Positions 34,108 to 43,429 of a stretch of 62,826 nt of DNA are shown one piece after another. The stretch spans positions 1-62,826 of the forward strand of contig CANJXI010000010.1 of NCBI GenBank assembly GCA_947478785.1, in the 5' to 3' direction. How positions within the stretch are numbered: the first letter of the stretch is position 1; each line of letters opens with the position of its first letter. Made by a program: the position numbers and the translations under genes. The notes below the pieces were generated by a model. The model was given only the letters and a program-made list of their open reading frames with translations, had not been told where the DNA came from and did no database searches. Origin of the DNA: Caulobacteraceae bacterium (GTDB taxonomy: Bacteria > Pseudomonadota > Alphaproteobacteria > Caulobacterales > Caulobacteraceae).

Positions 34108-35364
34108 TCACTTCAGGCGAGCCGGTGGCGCCCGCCCGAGTTCCATGATCAGCCGGGTGAGCAGGTAAAGGCGAGGCGTCACCGACTGCAACTCCAGGTA
34201 TTCCTTATCCGAATGGAACCCGCCGCCGACGGGCCCCAGTCCGTCCAGGGCAGGCGCGCCCTGCTCCACGGCCAGGGCGGATTCGGACGCCCCGCCGTTT
34301 CCCGTCCGGCCAAGCTGGAGGCCGGCCTCGGCGTAGATCGCCGCGGCGCGGCTCGCGAGCGCCTGGGTGCCTGAATTGTCGGGCAGGGGCGGGAAGGCGG
34401 GCTCCCGGCGGATCGTCACCGTCGTGTCGGGGATGATCGTGGTCCTGGCGTTCTCTTCAAGTACCGCGGCCACCGTCTCGAGGTCGGCCTTGCGCCGAAC
34501 CCGCGCATTGATCGCGGCCGAAGCGTCTTCGGGAATGATGTTGTTGCGCGCCCCGGCGCTCAGCAGGGTGAGGTTCGCGGTCAGGCCGTCGCCTGATGTC
34601 GGAAATTGCACCGCGCCCTTGAGCTGGTGGATCAGCTCCAGCGCCGCGTTTCGGCCGTCCTGCGGCGCGATCCCGGCGTGGGCGGCCCGCCCTTTCACGT
34701 CGATATGGAAGGTGGTCGAGCCCTTGCGCCAGACCGTCACCGCGTCCGGCGGGTCGCCCGGCTCCAGGTTCAATTCCACGTCGGCGTCGGCGACCAGCTT
34801 GGCGATCAGCGCGCGGGTCCCCGGTGAGCCGCGCTCTTCGGACGTCTCGATCAGATAGACGATCTGGCCAAAATTCTTGAAGCCGAGGTCGTTCAGGATG
34901 GTCAGGGCGTAGAGCCCCTCCACCACGCCGCCCTTCTCGTCGGCGACGCCCGGTCCGTAAGCCTTGTCGGCGTCGGCGGCATAGGGGCGGTTCGCGGCCG
35001 TGCCCGGGCCGAACACGGTGTCGATATGACCGATCAGCAGGATGCGGCCCTTGCCCGCGCCTCGCAGGGTGGCGACGGTGTTTTCCGGAAGGCCGGGGAT
35101 TTCCGCCGGCGCGCTCTCGATGGTGAAGCCCAGCGCCTTCAGCCTGGCGGCCACCACGGCGGCGACCTTGCGCCCGCCCTCCACGTCGCCGGTGCCCGAA
35201 TCGATGTTGACCAGTTTCTCGAGGAGCTTGAGCTGCTCGGGACGCGCGGCCTCCGCCGCCGTCCAGATCCGGTCGTTCCTCGCCGGAGTCTTCGGCGCGG
35301 CCTCCGCCCCGGGAGTCCAGATCAGCGCCGCCGTCGCGGCGGCCGCAATCGTTCCAAATCGCAC
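34108..35364 (-). CDS. M20 family metallopeptidase, glutamate carboxypeptidase-like, exported
   Basis: 418 residues from a GTG at 35364 with AGGAG seven bases upstream; an ATG at 35397 is the alternative. The N-terminus ([20 protein letters not shown]) is a signal peptide, so it is periplasmic. Zinc ligands of the M20 family are seen in [35 protein letters not shown] (catalytic Glu), NLEPGD and [10 protein letters not shown] dimerization domain (about 185-305) interrupts the catalytic domain. Similar to carboxypeptidase G2, which releases C-terminal glutamate; the true substrate is not known. Confidence 0.88.
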   Translation of the reverse strand: MRFGTIAAAATAALIWTPGAEAAPKTPARNDRIWTAAEAARPEQLKLLEKLVNIDSGTGDVEGGRKVAAVVAARLKALGFTIESAPAEIPGLPENTVATLRGAGKGRILLIGHIDTVFGPGTAANRPYAADADKAYGPGVADEKGGVVEGLYALTILNDLGFKNFGQIVYLIETSEERGSPGTRALIAKLVADADVELNLEPGDPPDAVTVWRKGSTTFHIDVKGRAAHAGIAPQDGRNAALELIHQLKGAVQFPTSGDGLTANLTLLSAGARNNIIPEDASAAINARVRRKADLETVAAVLEENARTTIIPDTTVTIRREPAFPPLPDNSGTQALASRAAAIYAEAGLQLGRTGNGGASESALAVEQGAPALDGLGPVGGGFHSDKEYLELQSVTPRLYLLTRLIMELGRAPPARLK

Positions 35365-35533
35365 GCAAATGCTCCTGTCGGCTCTGGCGGCCACCATGCT
35401 CGCGCGGTGTGCGGGTTCAAGGCGAAACGCGCCGTGGCTTCGCGTCACCTTGCGCCTTGGCCTCGGGCACGCGATATCGGGGAAGCGCGCCGTCGGCAGG
35501 CTCGCCCGAGATTCCAAGAAGGACATCCATTTC

Positions 35534-36151
35534 ATGCGTGACCCCGTCACCACAGCGCTCGGCCTCGTGCCGATGGTCGTCGAACAGACGAGCCGGGGCG
35601 AGCGCGCCTACGACATCTTCTCCCGGCTGCTCAAGGACCGGATCATCTTCCTGGCGGGACCCGTCGAGGACGGCATGGCGGCGCTGATCTGCGCCCAGCT
35701 GCTGCATCTTGAGGCGGAGAACCCCAAGAAGGAGATTCAGATGTACATCAACTCGCCGGGCGGAGTGGTGACCTCCGGCCTCGCGATCTACGACACCATG
35801 CAGTACATCAAGAGCCCGGTGATCACGCTTTGCCTGGGCATGGCGGCCTCGATGGGCTCCTTCCTGCTGATGGCGGGCGAGCCCGGCCAGCGGATCGCGC
35901 TGCCCAACTCGCGGATCATGGTCCACCAGCCCTCGGGCGGCTACTCGGGCAAGGCCTCGGACATCGAGCGCCACGCCGAGGACATCATCAAGACCAAGCA
36001 GCGCCTGAACGAACTCTACGCCAAGCACACCGGCCAGACCGTAGAGACCGTCGAGCAGGTCCTCGACCGCGACAGCTTCATGACCGCCGAGGAGGCGAAG
36101 GCCTGGGGCATCGTCGACCACGTCTGGGAAAAGCGCGAGACCGAAGCCTAG
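35534..36151 (+). CDS. clpP: ATP-dependent Clp protease proteolytic subunit
   Basis: 205 residues. Serine peptidase forming the 14-mer chamber that works with ClpX or ClpA. The catalytic serine is S106 (GMAASMGSF), the histidine H131 (MVHQPSGG) and the aspartate lies near 180 (VLDRDSFM). [27 protein letters not shown] is the conserved N-terminus. AAGGA lies about ten bases before the ATG. In Caulobacter, ClpXP is essential and degrades CtrA in the cell cycle. Neighbours cicA and clpX follow in the order known from C. crescentus. Confidence 0.97.
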   Translation: MRDPVTTALGLVPMVVEQTSRGERAYDIFSRLLKDRIIFLAGPVEDGMAALICAQLLHLEAENPKKEIQMYINSPGGVVTSGLAIYDTMQYIKSPVITLCLGMAASMGSFLLMAGEPGQRIALPNSRIMVHQPSGGYSGKASDIERHAEDIIKTKQRLNELYAKHTGQTVETVEQVLDRDSFMTAEEAKAWGIVDHVWEKRETEA

Positions 36152-36163
36152 TCGGAGCGCGCG

Positions 36164-36191
36164 CGGACCGCCTTTCGATCAGGGCGGTCCG
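36164..36191. terminator. Hairpin between convergent clpP and cicA
   Basis: CGGACCGCC at 36164-36172 pairs with GGCGGTCCG at 36183-36191 around a 10-nt loop, in the 44-bp gap between two convergent stop codons. There is no T-run, but the position suits a bidirectional terminator. Confidence 0.5.
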
Positions 36192-36195
36192 GCCC

Positions 36196-36843
36196 TCATG
36201 GCCGGCCCTTGAAAGCCCGATAGCCCTTGATCTCGGCCGCCGCGATCATCTCGCGGTCGCCCCGGGTGTCGCCATAGGCGGCCTTGAGTTCGAAGTCCGC
36301 CCCGAAGATCGCCTTGAGGCGCTTGACCTTTTCCGGCCCACGGCAGTTGGCCGTGGAAAAGCCGCCCGCGACCTTGCCCTGTGCGTCGAAGGCCAACTGG
36401 GTTCCGATCAGCATGTCGGCGCCGAGACCTCTGGCGAAGGGCGCGACCAGCAGGTCGGGGGAGGCGGTGACGATCACCAGCCGGACGCGTTCCTTCCGCC
36501 AGCTCTTCCAGGCTGTGACGGCGTCCGGCCTCAGCAGGCTGCGCGAATGGGTCTCCGCGAAGGTCCTGGCCTCGGCCTCAAGCCGATCGCGCGGTGCACC
36601 GCGCAGGAATTCGTCCACGGCGGCGGCCTTCAGTCGGCCACGGTCCCGGTAGAAAATATAGGCGATGGAGGCCGGCAGCAGCCTGAGCATGCCGAGCGCG
36701 AAGCGGCTCGGGCCGGCCCGCCACCTGAGGAAGGCCATGAAGCTGTCGCGCACCGTCAGCGTGCCGTCGAAGTCGAACGCGACCACCGGCGCGTCGTCGG
36801 CGTCGCGCGGCGTCCCGGCGACAACCGCCTGGTCTTGTGTCAT
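36196..36843 (-). CDS. cicA: HAD-IB family phosphatase CicA
   Basis: 215 residues from the ATG at 36843. HAD motif I is VVAFDFDGTLTVRDS, motif II VIVTASPDLL, and motif IV YGDTRGDREMIAAA, as in SerB-like phosphatases. In Caulobacter crescentus a gene of this superfamily, cicA, lies between clpP and clpX in opposite orientation and its dosage affects growth and cell shape. The same position and orientation here make cicA the best name. The natural substrate is unknown. A longer frame to 36903 was rejected because GGGCCGGA precedes the later ATG. Confidence 0.85.
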   Translation of the reverse strand: MTQDQAVVAGTPRDADDAPVVAFDFDGTLTVRDSFMAFLRWRAGPSRFALGMLRLLPASIAYIFYRDRGRLKAAAVDEFLRGAPRDRLEAEARTFAETHSRSLLRPDAVTAWKSWRKERVRLVIVTASPDLLVAPFARGLGADMLIGTQLAFDAQGKVAGGFSTANCRGPEKVKRLKAIFGADFELKAAYGDTRGDREMIAAAEIKGYRAFKGRP

Positions 36844-37012
36844 TCCGGCCCAATTCCCATCTAGGAACACGCATCGCCCAGCTTCCAGGCGCCGCGCCGC
36901 CAATTGTCGCGACCCGTCCGCAAGGCTTGTGATCCCGGGCCGGATCGAGGAATGTCAAGACTTAGACAACCCGCGGCGCGTATTCTGCATTGATGGACGG
37001 TGTTGTCCGCGG

Positions 37013-37046
37013 GGCGATCTGGGCTGCGCAGGCGCCGCAGATCGCC
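37013..37046 (+). promoter_or_regulatory. Stem-loop in the clpX leader
   Basis: GGCGATCTG at 37013-37021 and CAGATCGCC at 37038-37046 form a perfect 9-bp stem with a 16-nt loop. It ends 19 bases before the clpX start codon, just before the GAGAGTGAG ribosome binding region. It could affect clpX translation or mark an operator; the role is not established. Confidence 0.4.
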
Positions 37047-37065
37047 TAGAGAGTGAGAAATAACC

Positions 37066-38328
37066 ATGACGAAGGCCGCCAGCGGAGACTCAAAGAGCAC
37101 CCTCTACTGCTCTTTTTGCGGCAAGAGCCAGCATGAGGTCCGCAAGCTGATTGCCGGCCCCACCGTGTTCATCTGTGATGAATGCGTGGAACTGTGCATG
37201 GATATCATCCGCGAAGAGCACAAGATTTCCTTCGTCAAATCTAAGGATGGCGTCCCGACGCCCAAGGAAATCCGCGAAGTCCTCGACGATTACGTGATCG
37301 GGCAAGACCACGCCAAGAAAGTCCTCTCGGTCGCGGTCCACAATCACTACAAGCGCCTGAACCATGCGACGAAGAACAACGACGTCGAACTGGGCAAGGC
37401 CAACATCCTGCTGATCGGGCCCACGGGCACCGGCAAGACCCTGCTGGCTCAGACTCTGGCCCGAATCATCGACGTTCCGTTCACGGTGGCCGACGCCACG
37501 ACGCTGACCGAAGCCGGCTATGTCGGCGAGGACGTCGAAAATATCATCCTGAAATTGCTGCAGTCGGCCGACTACAACGTCGAGCGGGCCCAGCGCGGCA
37601 TCGTCTACATCGACGAGGTCGACAAGATCAGCCGCAAGTCCGACAACCCCTCGATCACCCGCGACGTGTCGGGCGAGGGCGTGCAGCAGGCCCTGCTGAA
37701 GATCATGGAGGGCACCGTCGCCTCCGTGCCGCCGCAGGGCGGGCGCAAGCATCCCCAGCAGGAATTCCTGCAGGTCGACACCACCAACATCCTGTTCATC
37801 TGCGGCGGCGCCTTCGCCGGCCTGGAGAAGATCATCTCCGCGCGCGGGCAGGGCACCTCCGTCGGCTTCGGCGCCAAGGTCGCGGATCCGGACGAGCGAC
37901 GCACGGGCCAGATCTTCCGCCAGGTGGAGCCCGACGACCTGCTGCGCTTCGGCCTGATCCCGGAGTTCGTCGGCCGCCTGCCGGTGATCGCCACGCTCGA
38001 CGACCTGGACGAGCCGGCCCTGGTGAAGATTCTCACCGAGCCGAAGAACGCCTTCGTGAAGCAGTATGTGCGGCTGTTCGACATGGAGAACGTCGGCCTG
38101 ACCTTCACCGACGACGCGCTCAACGCGGTTGCCCGCAAGGCCATCCAGCGCAAGACCGGCGCGCGCGGCCTGCGCTCGATCCTCGAGGCCATCCTGCTCG
38201 ACACCATGTACGAGCTGCCGACCTACGACGGCGTCGAGGAGGTGGTGGTCAACGCCGAGGTGGTCGAAGGCCGCGCTCAGCCGCTGGTCATCTACGCCGA
38301 GCGCCGCGACAAGGGCGGCGCGGCCTAG
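37066..38328 (+). CDS. clpX: ATP-dependent Clp protease ATP-binding subunit ClpX
   Basis: 420 residues. AAA+ unfoldase that recognises substrates and feeds ClpP. The N-terminal zinc-binding domain has four cysteines (YCSFCGK and [10 protein letters not shown]). The AAA+ core has Walker A GPTGTGKT, Walker [11 protein letters not shown], pore loop GYVGED, and the ClpP-contacting IGF-type loop in SVGFGAKV. Transcribed separately from clpP, as in other Caulobacterales. The 222-bp leader holds the stem-loop noted separately. Confidence 0.97.
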   Translation: MTKAASGDSKSTLYCSFCGKSQHEVRKLIAGPTVFICDECVELCMDIIREEHKISFVKSKDGVPTPKEIREVLDDYVIGQDHAKKVLSVAVHNHYKRLNHATKNNDVELGKANILLIGPTGTGKTLLAQTLARIIDVPFTVADATTLTEAGYVGEDVENIILKLLQSADYNVERAQRGIVYIDEVDKISRKSDNPSITRDVSGEGVQQALLKIMEGTVASVPPQGGRKHPQQEFLQVDTTNILFICGGAFAGLEKIISARGQGTSVGFGAKVADPDERRTGQIFRQVEPDDLLRFGLIPEFVGRLPVIATLDDLDEPALVKILTEPKNAFVKQYVRLFDMENVGLTFTDDALNAVARKAIQRKTGARGLRSILEAILLDTMYELPTYDGVEEVVVNAEVVEGRAQPLVIYAERRDKGGAA

Positions 38329-38510
38329 TTTTTAGTCCGCCCACGCCGGCCGCACGGGGGATCCGCCCCGGCGGCTTGAGAATCCCGCTGACGCTCACCA
38401 TCTGTACACCGTGGACAGGGCAAATTCTTGCGTGCGCGGTGCGGTTTCCACGGGCCGCTCCAGACGGCGAAGGCCGGTGGGACGCAGTGTCGCGCACAGT
38501 ATCTGCTCAG

Positions 38511-38540
38511 CTTGAAACACAGTTCAAAGCGTCCACATAA
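38511..38540 (+). promoter_or_regulatory. Candidate RpoH (sigma-32) heat shock promoter for lon
   Basis: CTTGAAA at 38511-38517 is a full -35 match for sigma-32, and CCACATAA at 38533-38540, after a 15-bp spacer, resembles the CCCATNTA -10. The lon start is 120 bp further. The rest of 38329-38660 is non-coding and holds two small inverted repeats, GGACG/CGTCC at 38567-38579 and ACTCAA/TTGAGT at 38581-38601. Confidence 0.5.
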
Positions 38541-38660
38541 ATCACCGAGCATACCGCCGGTGCGGCGGACGGATCGTCCGACTCAAGCGCATCGTTTGAG
38601 TGACCACGGTCCGGGAGCCGAGCCCGAGGTTTAATTGGGCCGGCCAGGAGTAAGAGCATC

Positions 38661-41057
38661 ATGTCCGAGATCAAGATCCTGCCTATCCTGCCGTTGCGGG
38701 ACATCGTTGTCTTCCCGCATCAGCCCGTTCCCCTGTTCGTGGGCCGCGAGAAATCCGTGCGCGCGCTGGAAGAGGCCATGCGCGCCGAGGGCAAGCAGAT
38801 CCTTCTGGCCACACAGAAGGACAAGGACGACGACGATCCCTCGCCCGAGGCGATCTACGACGTCGGCGTCGTGGCCACCGTCCTGCAGCTCCTCAAGCTG
38901 CCCGACGGCACCGTCAAGGTGCTGGTCGAGGGCCGTGCGCGCGCCGGCATTTCCCGCTTCACCGACCAGGCCGAGTTCTACGAGGCCGAGATCGCCTATG
39001 TCGCCGAGGACGGCGCGGGTTCCGCCGAGGCCGAGGCGCTCAGCCGCGCGGTCGTCGAGCAGTTCGAGAACTATGTGAAGCTGAACAAGAAGGTCCCGCC
39101 CGAGGCGCTGGCCGCGATACCGCAGATCGACAACCCGGGCGAGCTGGCCGACCGCATCGCCAGCCACCTGTCGGTGAAAATCTCCGAGAAGCAGCAGCTC
39201 CTGGAAGTCTTCAATGTCGTGAAGCGTCTGGAGAAGGTCTACGCCCTGATGGAGGGCGAGATCTCCGTCATGCAGACGGAAAAGAAGATCCGTAACCGCG
39301 TGAAGCGGCAGATGGAGAAGACCCAGCGCGAGTACTATCTCAACGAGCAGATGAAGGCGATCCAGCGCGAGCTGGGCGAGCAGGACGACAGCCGCGACGA
39401 GCTGATCGAGCTCGAGAAGCGCATCAAGAAGGTGCGGCTCTCCAAGGAGGCCCGCACCAAGGCCGAGTCCGAGCTGAAGAAGCTCAGGAACATGAGCCCG
39501 ATGTCGGCGGAATCCACCGTCGTGCGCAACTACCTCGACTGGCTGCTGTCGATCCCGTGGGGCAAGGCCAAGATCAAGCCGATCGACCTGCAGAAGGCCG
39601 AGGACATCCTCGAGGGCGACCACTACGGCCTGGAGAAGGTCAAGGAGCGGATCCTGGAATACCTGGCGGTGCAAAGCCGCGTGGGCTCGCTCAAGGGGCC
39701 GATCCTCTGCCTCGTCGGGCCTCCCGGCGTCGGCAAGACCTCGCTCGGCCGCTCGATCGCCAAGGCGACGGGCCGCGAGTTCGTGCGCGTGTCGCTGGGC
39801 GGGGTGCGCGACGAGGCCGAGATCCGTGGCCACCGGCGGACCTACATCGGCTCCATGCCCGGCAAGATCATCCAGTCGATGAAGAAGGCCAAGTCGACCA
39901 ACGCCTTCTTCCTGTTGGATGAGATCGACAAGATGGGCTCCGACTGGCGGGGCGACCCATCCTCGGCCCTGCTCGAGGTGCTGGACCCGGCGCAGAACTC
40001 GACCTTCGCCGACCACTACCTGGAGGTCGACTACGACCTGTCGCCCGTGATGTTCGTCACCACGGCCAACAGTCTCAACATGCCCCAGCCGCTGCTGGAC
40101 CGCATGGAGATCATCCGCATCCCCGGCTACACCGAGGACGAGAAACTGGAGATCGCCAAGCGGCACATCCTGGCCAAGCTGACCAAGGACCATGGGCTGA
40201 AGCCGGAGGAGTTCATCGTCCCGGACGCCGCGATCCGCGACCTGATCCGCTACTACACCCGCGAAAGCGGCGTGCGGTCGCTGGAGCGGGAACTGGGCAA
40301 CCTGGCGCGAAAGACGGTCCGCGACCTCGGCCGTGAAGGCGTGCTCACCATCACCATCGATGACGAGCGCCTGGCCAAGTACGCAGGCGTCAGGAAGTAC
40401 AAGTACGGCGAGATGGACGCCGAGGATCAGGTCGGCATCATCACCGGCCTGGCCTACACCGACTTCGGCGGCGACATCCTGACCATCGAGGCGGTCAAGA
40501 TGCCGGGCAAGGGCCGCATGACGGTGACCGGCAACCTGAAGGACGTGATGAAGGAGTCGATCTCGGCGGCGAACAGCTACGTCCGCAGCCGGGCCACCAA
40601 GTTCGGCCTCGAACCGCCGAGCTTCGAGCGGACCGACGTCCACATCCACGTGCCGGACGGCGCTACGCCCAAGGACGGTCCGTCCGCCGGCGCGGCCATG
40701 GCCACCGCCATCGTCTCCGTGCTGACCGGGATCCCGATCCGCAAGGACATCGCCATGACCGGCGAGGTCACCCTGCGCGGCCGGGTCACCGCCATCGGCG
40801 GCCTCAAGGAGAAGCTGCTGGCCGCCCTGCGCTCCGGCGTGAAGGTGGTGCTGATCCCGGCCGAGAACGAAAAGGACCTGGCCGACATCCCCGAGACGGT
40901 GAAACAGGGGATGGAGATCATCCCGGTCTCGACGATGGACGAGGTGCTGGCCCGCGCGCTCACCCGGGCGCCGGTGGCGATCGAATGGTCGGAGGCCGAT
41001 GCGCCGCCGGTCAATGTTGCTGAAGATCCGGACCTCGAGGCCGTTCTGACGCACTAA
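38661..41057 (+). CDS. lon: ATP-dependent protease Lon
   Basis: 798 residues. Homohexameric AAA+ serine protease of the cytoplasm. The N-terminal substrate domain ([21 protein letters not shown]), a coiled coil around residues 190-280, Walker [13 protein letters not shown], Walker [13 protein letters not shown] and the protease domain with [14 protein letters not shown] (catalytic Ser) are all present. In Caulobacter, Lon degrades CcrM, DnaA and SciP. A candidate heat shock promoter lies upstream and a strong terminator follows. hup lies next, as in many proteobacteria. Confidence 0.97.
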   Translation: MSEIKILPILPLRDIVVFPHQPVPLFVGREKSVRALEEAMRAEGKQILLATQKDKDDDDPSPEAIYDVGVVATVLQLLKLPDGTVKVLVEGRARAGISRFTDQAEFYEAEIAYVAEDGAGSAEAEALSRAVVEQFENYVKLNKKVPPEALAAIPQIDNPGELADRIASHLSVKISEKQQLLEVFNVVKRLEKVYALMEGEISVMQTEKKIRNRVKRQMEKTQREYYLNEQMKAIQRELGEQDDSRDELIELEKRIKKVRLSKEARTKAESELKKLRNMSPMSAESTVVRNYLDWLLSIPWGKAKIKPIDLQKAEDILEGDHYGLEKVKERILEYLAVQSRVGSLKGPILCLVGPPGVGKTSLGRSIAKATGREFVRVSLGGVRDEAEIRGHRRTYIGSMPGKIIQSMKKAKSTNAFFLLDEIDKMGSDWRGDPSSALLEVLDPAQNSTFADHYLEVDYDLSPVMFVTTANSLNMPQPLLDRMEIIRIPGYTEDEKLEIAKRHILAKLTKDHGLKPEEFIVPDAAIRDLIRYYTRESGVRSLERELGNLARKTVRDLGREGVLTITIDDERLAKYAGVRKYKYGEMDAEDQVGIITGLAYTDFGGDILTIEAVKMPGKGRMTVTGNLKDVMKESISAANSYVRSRATKFGLEPPSFERTDVHIHVPDGATPKDGPSAGAAMATAIVSVLTGIPIRKDIAMTGEVTLRGRVTAIGGLKEKLLAALRSGVKVVLIPAENEKDLADIPETVKQGMEIIPVSTMDEVLARALTRAPVAIEWSEADAPPVNVAEDPDLEAVLTH

Positions 41058-41081
41058 GTTCGATCAAATCTTGTGACAGCG

Positions 41082-41117
41082 GGGCGGCGCGGGAAGATTC
41101 CCGCGCCGCCCTCATTT
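41082..41117 (+). terminator. Rho-independent-type terminator after lon
   Basis: A perfect 14-bp GC-rich stem, GGGCGGCGCGGGAA at 41082-41095 and its complement at 41098-41111, is followed by TCATTT. It begins 25 bp after the lon stop and separates lon from hup. Confidence 0.7.
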
Positions 41118-41214
41118 GACGGCCCTGCCTGGACAGGACTTAATCAGGCTGGGGAAGGGCGACAAAGACGCCCTCGCGGCGCGCGCAGGAAAATTGGGCG
41201 GGGAGAGAACGCTT

Positions 41215-41490
41215 ATGACGAAGGCCGAACTCGTCTTGGCGATCGCGGACAAGTCAGGCTTGAACAAGGCCCAGGCGCGGGACGCCCTGGACGCCTTTGT
41301 CGTCGCCGTCTCGACGTCGCTGAAGGCCGGCAAGGAGGTCAGGCTGGTCGGCTTCGGCAGCTTCGTGCCGATCAAGCGGCCGGCCGGCACGGCGCGCAAT
41401 CCGCGGACGGGCGAGACCGTCAAGCGCAAGGCCTCGCACACCTGCCGCTTCAAGGTCGGCGACGCCCTGAAGGGTATCCTGAACGCCTAG
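41215..41490 (+). CDS. hup: DNA-binding protein HU
   Basis: 91 residues, full length. Nucleoid-associated histone-like protein. MTKAELVLAIADKSGLNKAQARDALDAF and the DNA-binding arm with VRLVGFGSFVPIKRPAGTARNPRTGE (including the conserved RNP) are diagnostic. GGGGAGAG precedes the ATG at 41215; the frame is open further upstream without a ribosome binding site. It lies 157 bp after lon, beyond a terminator, so it has its own promoter. Confidence 0.95.
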   Translation: MTKAELVLAIADKSGLNKAQARDALDAFVVAVSTSLKAGKEVRLVGFGSFVPIKRPAGTARNPRTGETVKRKASHTCRFKVGDALKGILNA

Positions 41491-41512
41491 ATCTCCCACA
41501 TCCCATAAGCCT

Positions 41513-41540
41513 GCTCATCCCGGCCTTCGCCGGGATGAGC
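41513..41540. repeat. Perfect 12-bp hairpin, dispersed palindrome type
   Basis: GCTCATCCCGGC at 41513-41524 and GCCGGGATGAGC at 41529-41540 flank a CTTC tetraloop, 22 bp after the hup stop. The sequence type, which would translate as IPAFAGM, is a common dispersed palindrome in proteobacterial genomes. A degenerate relative lies near 23350-23375. It may also terminate hup, but no T-run follows. Confidence 0.6.
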
Positions 41541-41603
41541 GGCATCTCAGGCCGACGATTTTCCGTTGCCTCGCCCGTCCCGCGTGCTAGCTGTCGCCCG
41601 TTC

Positions 41604-41714
41604 TTCGGGGAGTAGCCGTTCGCTCCAGCGAAGTCCGCGTCAACATGCTTGCCCCGGAGTGATTTCGGGGCATGGCGCGGACGGCGGGTCAGGGACCCGG
41701 ATTGGCGAGACCGA
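41604..41714 (+). promoter_or_regulatory. yybP-ykoY manganese riboswitch
   Basis: The leader of the manganese exporter gene has the conserved blocks of this riboswitch in order: GGGGAGTAGCCG at 41607, GTCAACATGCTTG at 41639 and TTGGCGAGACCG at 41702, with a variable hairpin between the second and third. These segments form the Mn2+-binding internal loops. Binding of Mn2+ normally turns expression of the downstream exporter on. Boundaries are estimated. Confidence 0.85.
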
Positions 41715-41758
41715 CGACGCAGCCTCCGGCTTTTGGGCCGGCGGGGGCCGCGTCGTCG
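41712..41758 (+). promoter_or_regulatory. Expression-platform hairpin of the manganese riboswitch
   Basis: CGACGACGC at 41712-41720 pairs with GCGTCGTCG at 41750-41758, overlapping the 3' end of the aptamer. It ends 28 bases before the GTG start, so it could be a terminator or anti-terminator element alternating with the aptamer's closing helix. Which state is active cannot be told by eye. Confidence 0.5.
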
Positions 41759-41786
41759 TCATGGCTCCGCGCCCCGAGGTTTTTCA

Positions 41787-42359
41787 GTGCTCGAACCCCT
41801 CTATATCTCCGCCGGCGTCGTCGCGATCGCCGAGATCGGCGACAAGACCCAGCTGCTCGCCATCGTGCTGGCGGCCAAGTTCCGCAAGCCCGTCCCGATC
41901 ATCCTGGGCATCCTGGCGGCCACCATCCTCAACCACGCGGCCGCCGCCAGCCTGGGCTTCCTGATCGCCAGGTGGCTGACCGGCCAGGTCTTCCAGATCG
42001 TCGTCGGCGTGGGCTTCATCGCCATGGCCGCCTGGGCGCTGATCCCCGACAAGGAGGACGAGGGTGCGCTCGATCGGTCTCGAGGCGGGGTGTTCCTGAC
42101 CACCCTGGTGGCCTTCTTCTTCGTGGAGATCGGCGACAAGACCCAGATCGCTACCTCGCTGCTGGCGGCCCGCTTCCACGACATCGCGCTGGTCACCGCC
42201 GGCACGACGCTGGGCATGATGGCCGCCAATGTGCCGGCCGTCCTGCTGGGCGAGGCGGCCACCCGGATCGTGCCTCTGCATTATGTGCGGATGGCGGCGG
42301 CCGGTATCTTCGCCCTGATCGGCGCCTGGGTGCTTCTGGCCACCTTCCACTTCGTCTAG
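41787..42359 (+). CDS. GDT1/UPF0016 family manganese exporter (MneA-like)
   Basis: 190 residues from a GTG with GAGG seven bases upstream. Six membrane segments in two inverted halves, each with the family's E-x-G-D-[KR]-[TS] motif: AEIGDKTQLLAIVLAAKF near residue 15 and VEIGDKTQIATSLLAARF near residue 115. These acidic motifs bind the transported cation. Bacterial members preceded by a yybP-ykoY riboswitch, as here, export Mn2+. A longer in-frame stretch upstream lies inside the riboswitch and is not coding. Confidence 0.9.
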   Translation: MLEPLYISAGVVAIAEIGDKTQLLAIVLAAKFRKPVPIILGILAATILNHAAAASLGFLIARWLTGQVFQIVVGVGFIAMAAWALIPDKEDEGALDRSRGGVFLTTLVAFFFVEIGDKTQIATSLLAARFHDIALVTAGTTLGMMAANVPAVLLGEAATRIVPLHYVRMAAAGIFALIGAWVLLATFHFV

Positions 42360-42386
42360 AAGGGCCCCAGCCCTTAAAAAGGCGGG

Positions 42387-42463
42387 GGGCGGCTAGCTCA
42401 GCTGGTCAGAGCGACTGGTTTACACCCAGTAGGTCGGCGGTTCGAACCCGTCGCCGCCCACCA
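42387..42463 (+). tRNA. tRNA-Val (anticodon TAC)
   Basis: 77 nt with encoded CCA. The acceptor stem pairs GGGCGGC with GCCGCCC; the anticodon stem ACTGG/CCAGT encloses TTTACAC with anticodon TAC. It starts 27 bp after the manganese exporter gene. Confidence 0.95.
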
Positions 42464-42480
42464 CGCCTTGGGGAGACGGC

Positions 42481-43356
42481 ATGCTAAGGCTCCTGGCGAT
42501 CCTCTGCCTTGCCTTGGCGCCAGGCGCGGCTATGGCCGAACCGGCGTCACTGGAGGCCTACATGGGCCAGGCGCGTGTCCGGCCGGACGCCGTCATCGCC
42601 TACGGCAAGGCCCCCACCCAGGTCGTCGAGCTCTTCCTGCCCAAGGGCAGGAGGCCCCATCCGGTCGTGGCCCTGCTCCATGGCGGCTGCTGGCGCGCCG
42701 AATATGAGGGCCTGCCCCAGACCAGCACGCTGGCGGCTGACCTGGCCCGCCGGGGCTACGCGGTCTGGAACATCGAGTACCGCCGGCTGGGCGAGCCGGG
42801 CGGCGGCTATCCGGGCACGTTCCAGGATGTCGGCGCGGCCATGGACCGCCTGCGCGGCGCCGCGGCGGCCTACAACCTCGACACCCGCCGGCTGGTGGCC
42901 GTGGGGCATTCGGCTGGCGGGCACCTGGCGCTGTGGGCCGCCAGCCGCGACAGGCTGCCCGCGTCGAGCCCGCTCCATGTGGCCCATCCCATGCCGATTC
43001 CGGTCGTGGTCAGCCTGGCGGGCATCGGCGACCTGAAGGCGCAGGCGCGCAATACCTGCGGCGACGACATCCCGAGCCTGGTGGGCGCGTCTACGCGCAA
43101 GGACGCCTACGCCGATACTTCGCCCGCCGAATTGCTGCCGTCGGGGGCCCGCGTCGTCATGATCAATGGATCCCGCGACCAGGTCGTCGAGCCCTCGTCG
43201 GGCTTGGCCTACGTCCTGAAACGCCGCAAGGTGGGCGATGCCGGAGAGGCCGTGACCATCCCGGGCGCCGGCCATTTCGATCTGGTCATCCCGACGACGC
43301 CTGCCTGGAACGCCATCGTCGCCATCGTCGAGCGCGAGATGGCCGCGCTGCGCTGA
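42481..43356 (+). CDS. Exported alpha/beta hydrolase (esterase/kynurenine formamidase-like)
   Basis: 291 residues with a signal peptide (LLAILCLALAPGAAMA). The oxyanion motif is LLHGGCWRAEY, the nucleophile elbow is VGHSAGGHLALWA, the acid lies in INGSRDQVV and the histidine in IPGAGHFDLV, so the catalytic triad is complete. The HGGxW pattern is shared with BD-FAE and kynurenine formamidase-type esterases. The substrate is unknown. It starts 17 bp after tRNA-Val. Confidence 0.83.
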   Translation: MLRLLAILCLALAPGAAMAEPASLEAYMGQARVRPDAVIAYGKAPTQVVELFLPKGRRPHPVVALLHGGCWRAEYEGLPQTSTLAADLARRGYAVWNIEYRRLGEPGGGYPGTFQDVGAAMDRLRGAAAAYNLDTRRLVAVGHSAGGHLALWAASRDRLPASSPLHVAHPMPIPVVVSLAGIGDLKAQARNTCGDDIPSLVGASTRKDAYADTSPAELLPSGARVVMINGSRDQVVEPSSGLAYVLKRRKVGDAGEAVTIPGAGHFDLVIPTTPAWNAIVAIVEREMAALR

Positions 43357-43429
43357 ACCTCGCGCCCGCCTTGGCCTTTGTATCGCCTGAGGTTCCGCGC
43401 TTTAGTGCGGGCTCGGCTGGGAGGATTCG

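Noticed and set aside
35449..35478. Sigma-32-like promoter before clpP (CTTGCGC and CGATATC)
   Set aside because: Only CTTG of the -35 fits well and the -10 match is poor; evidence weaker than for lon.
38340..38385. Terminator after clpX
   Set aside because: Only a 6-bp CGCCGG/CCGGCG pairing with a long loop and no T-run could be found.
38631..41054. 807-codon open frame opposite lon
   Set aside because: Antisense shadow of lon; composition is biased to Arg, Asp, Val and Leu and no motif is recognisable.
41649..41786. N-terminal extension of the manganese exporter
   Set aside because: The frame is open but lies in the riboswitch; the GTG at 41787 with GAGG upstream fits the family start.
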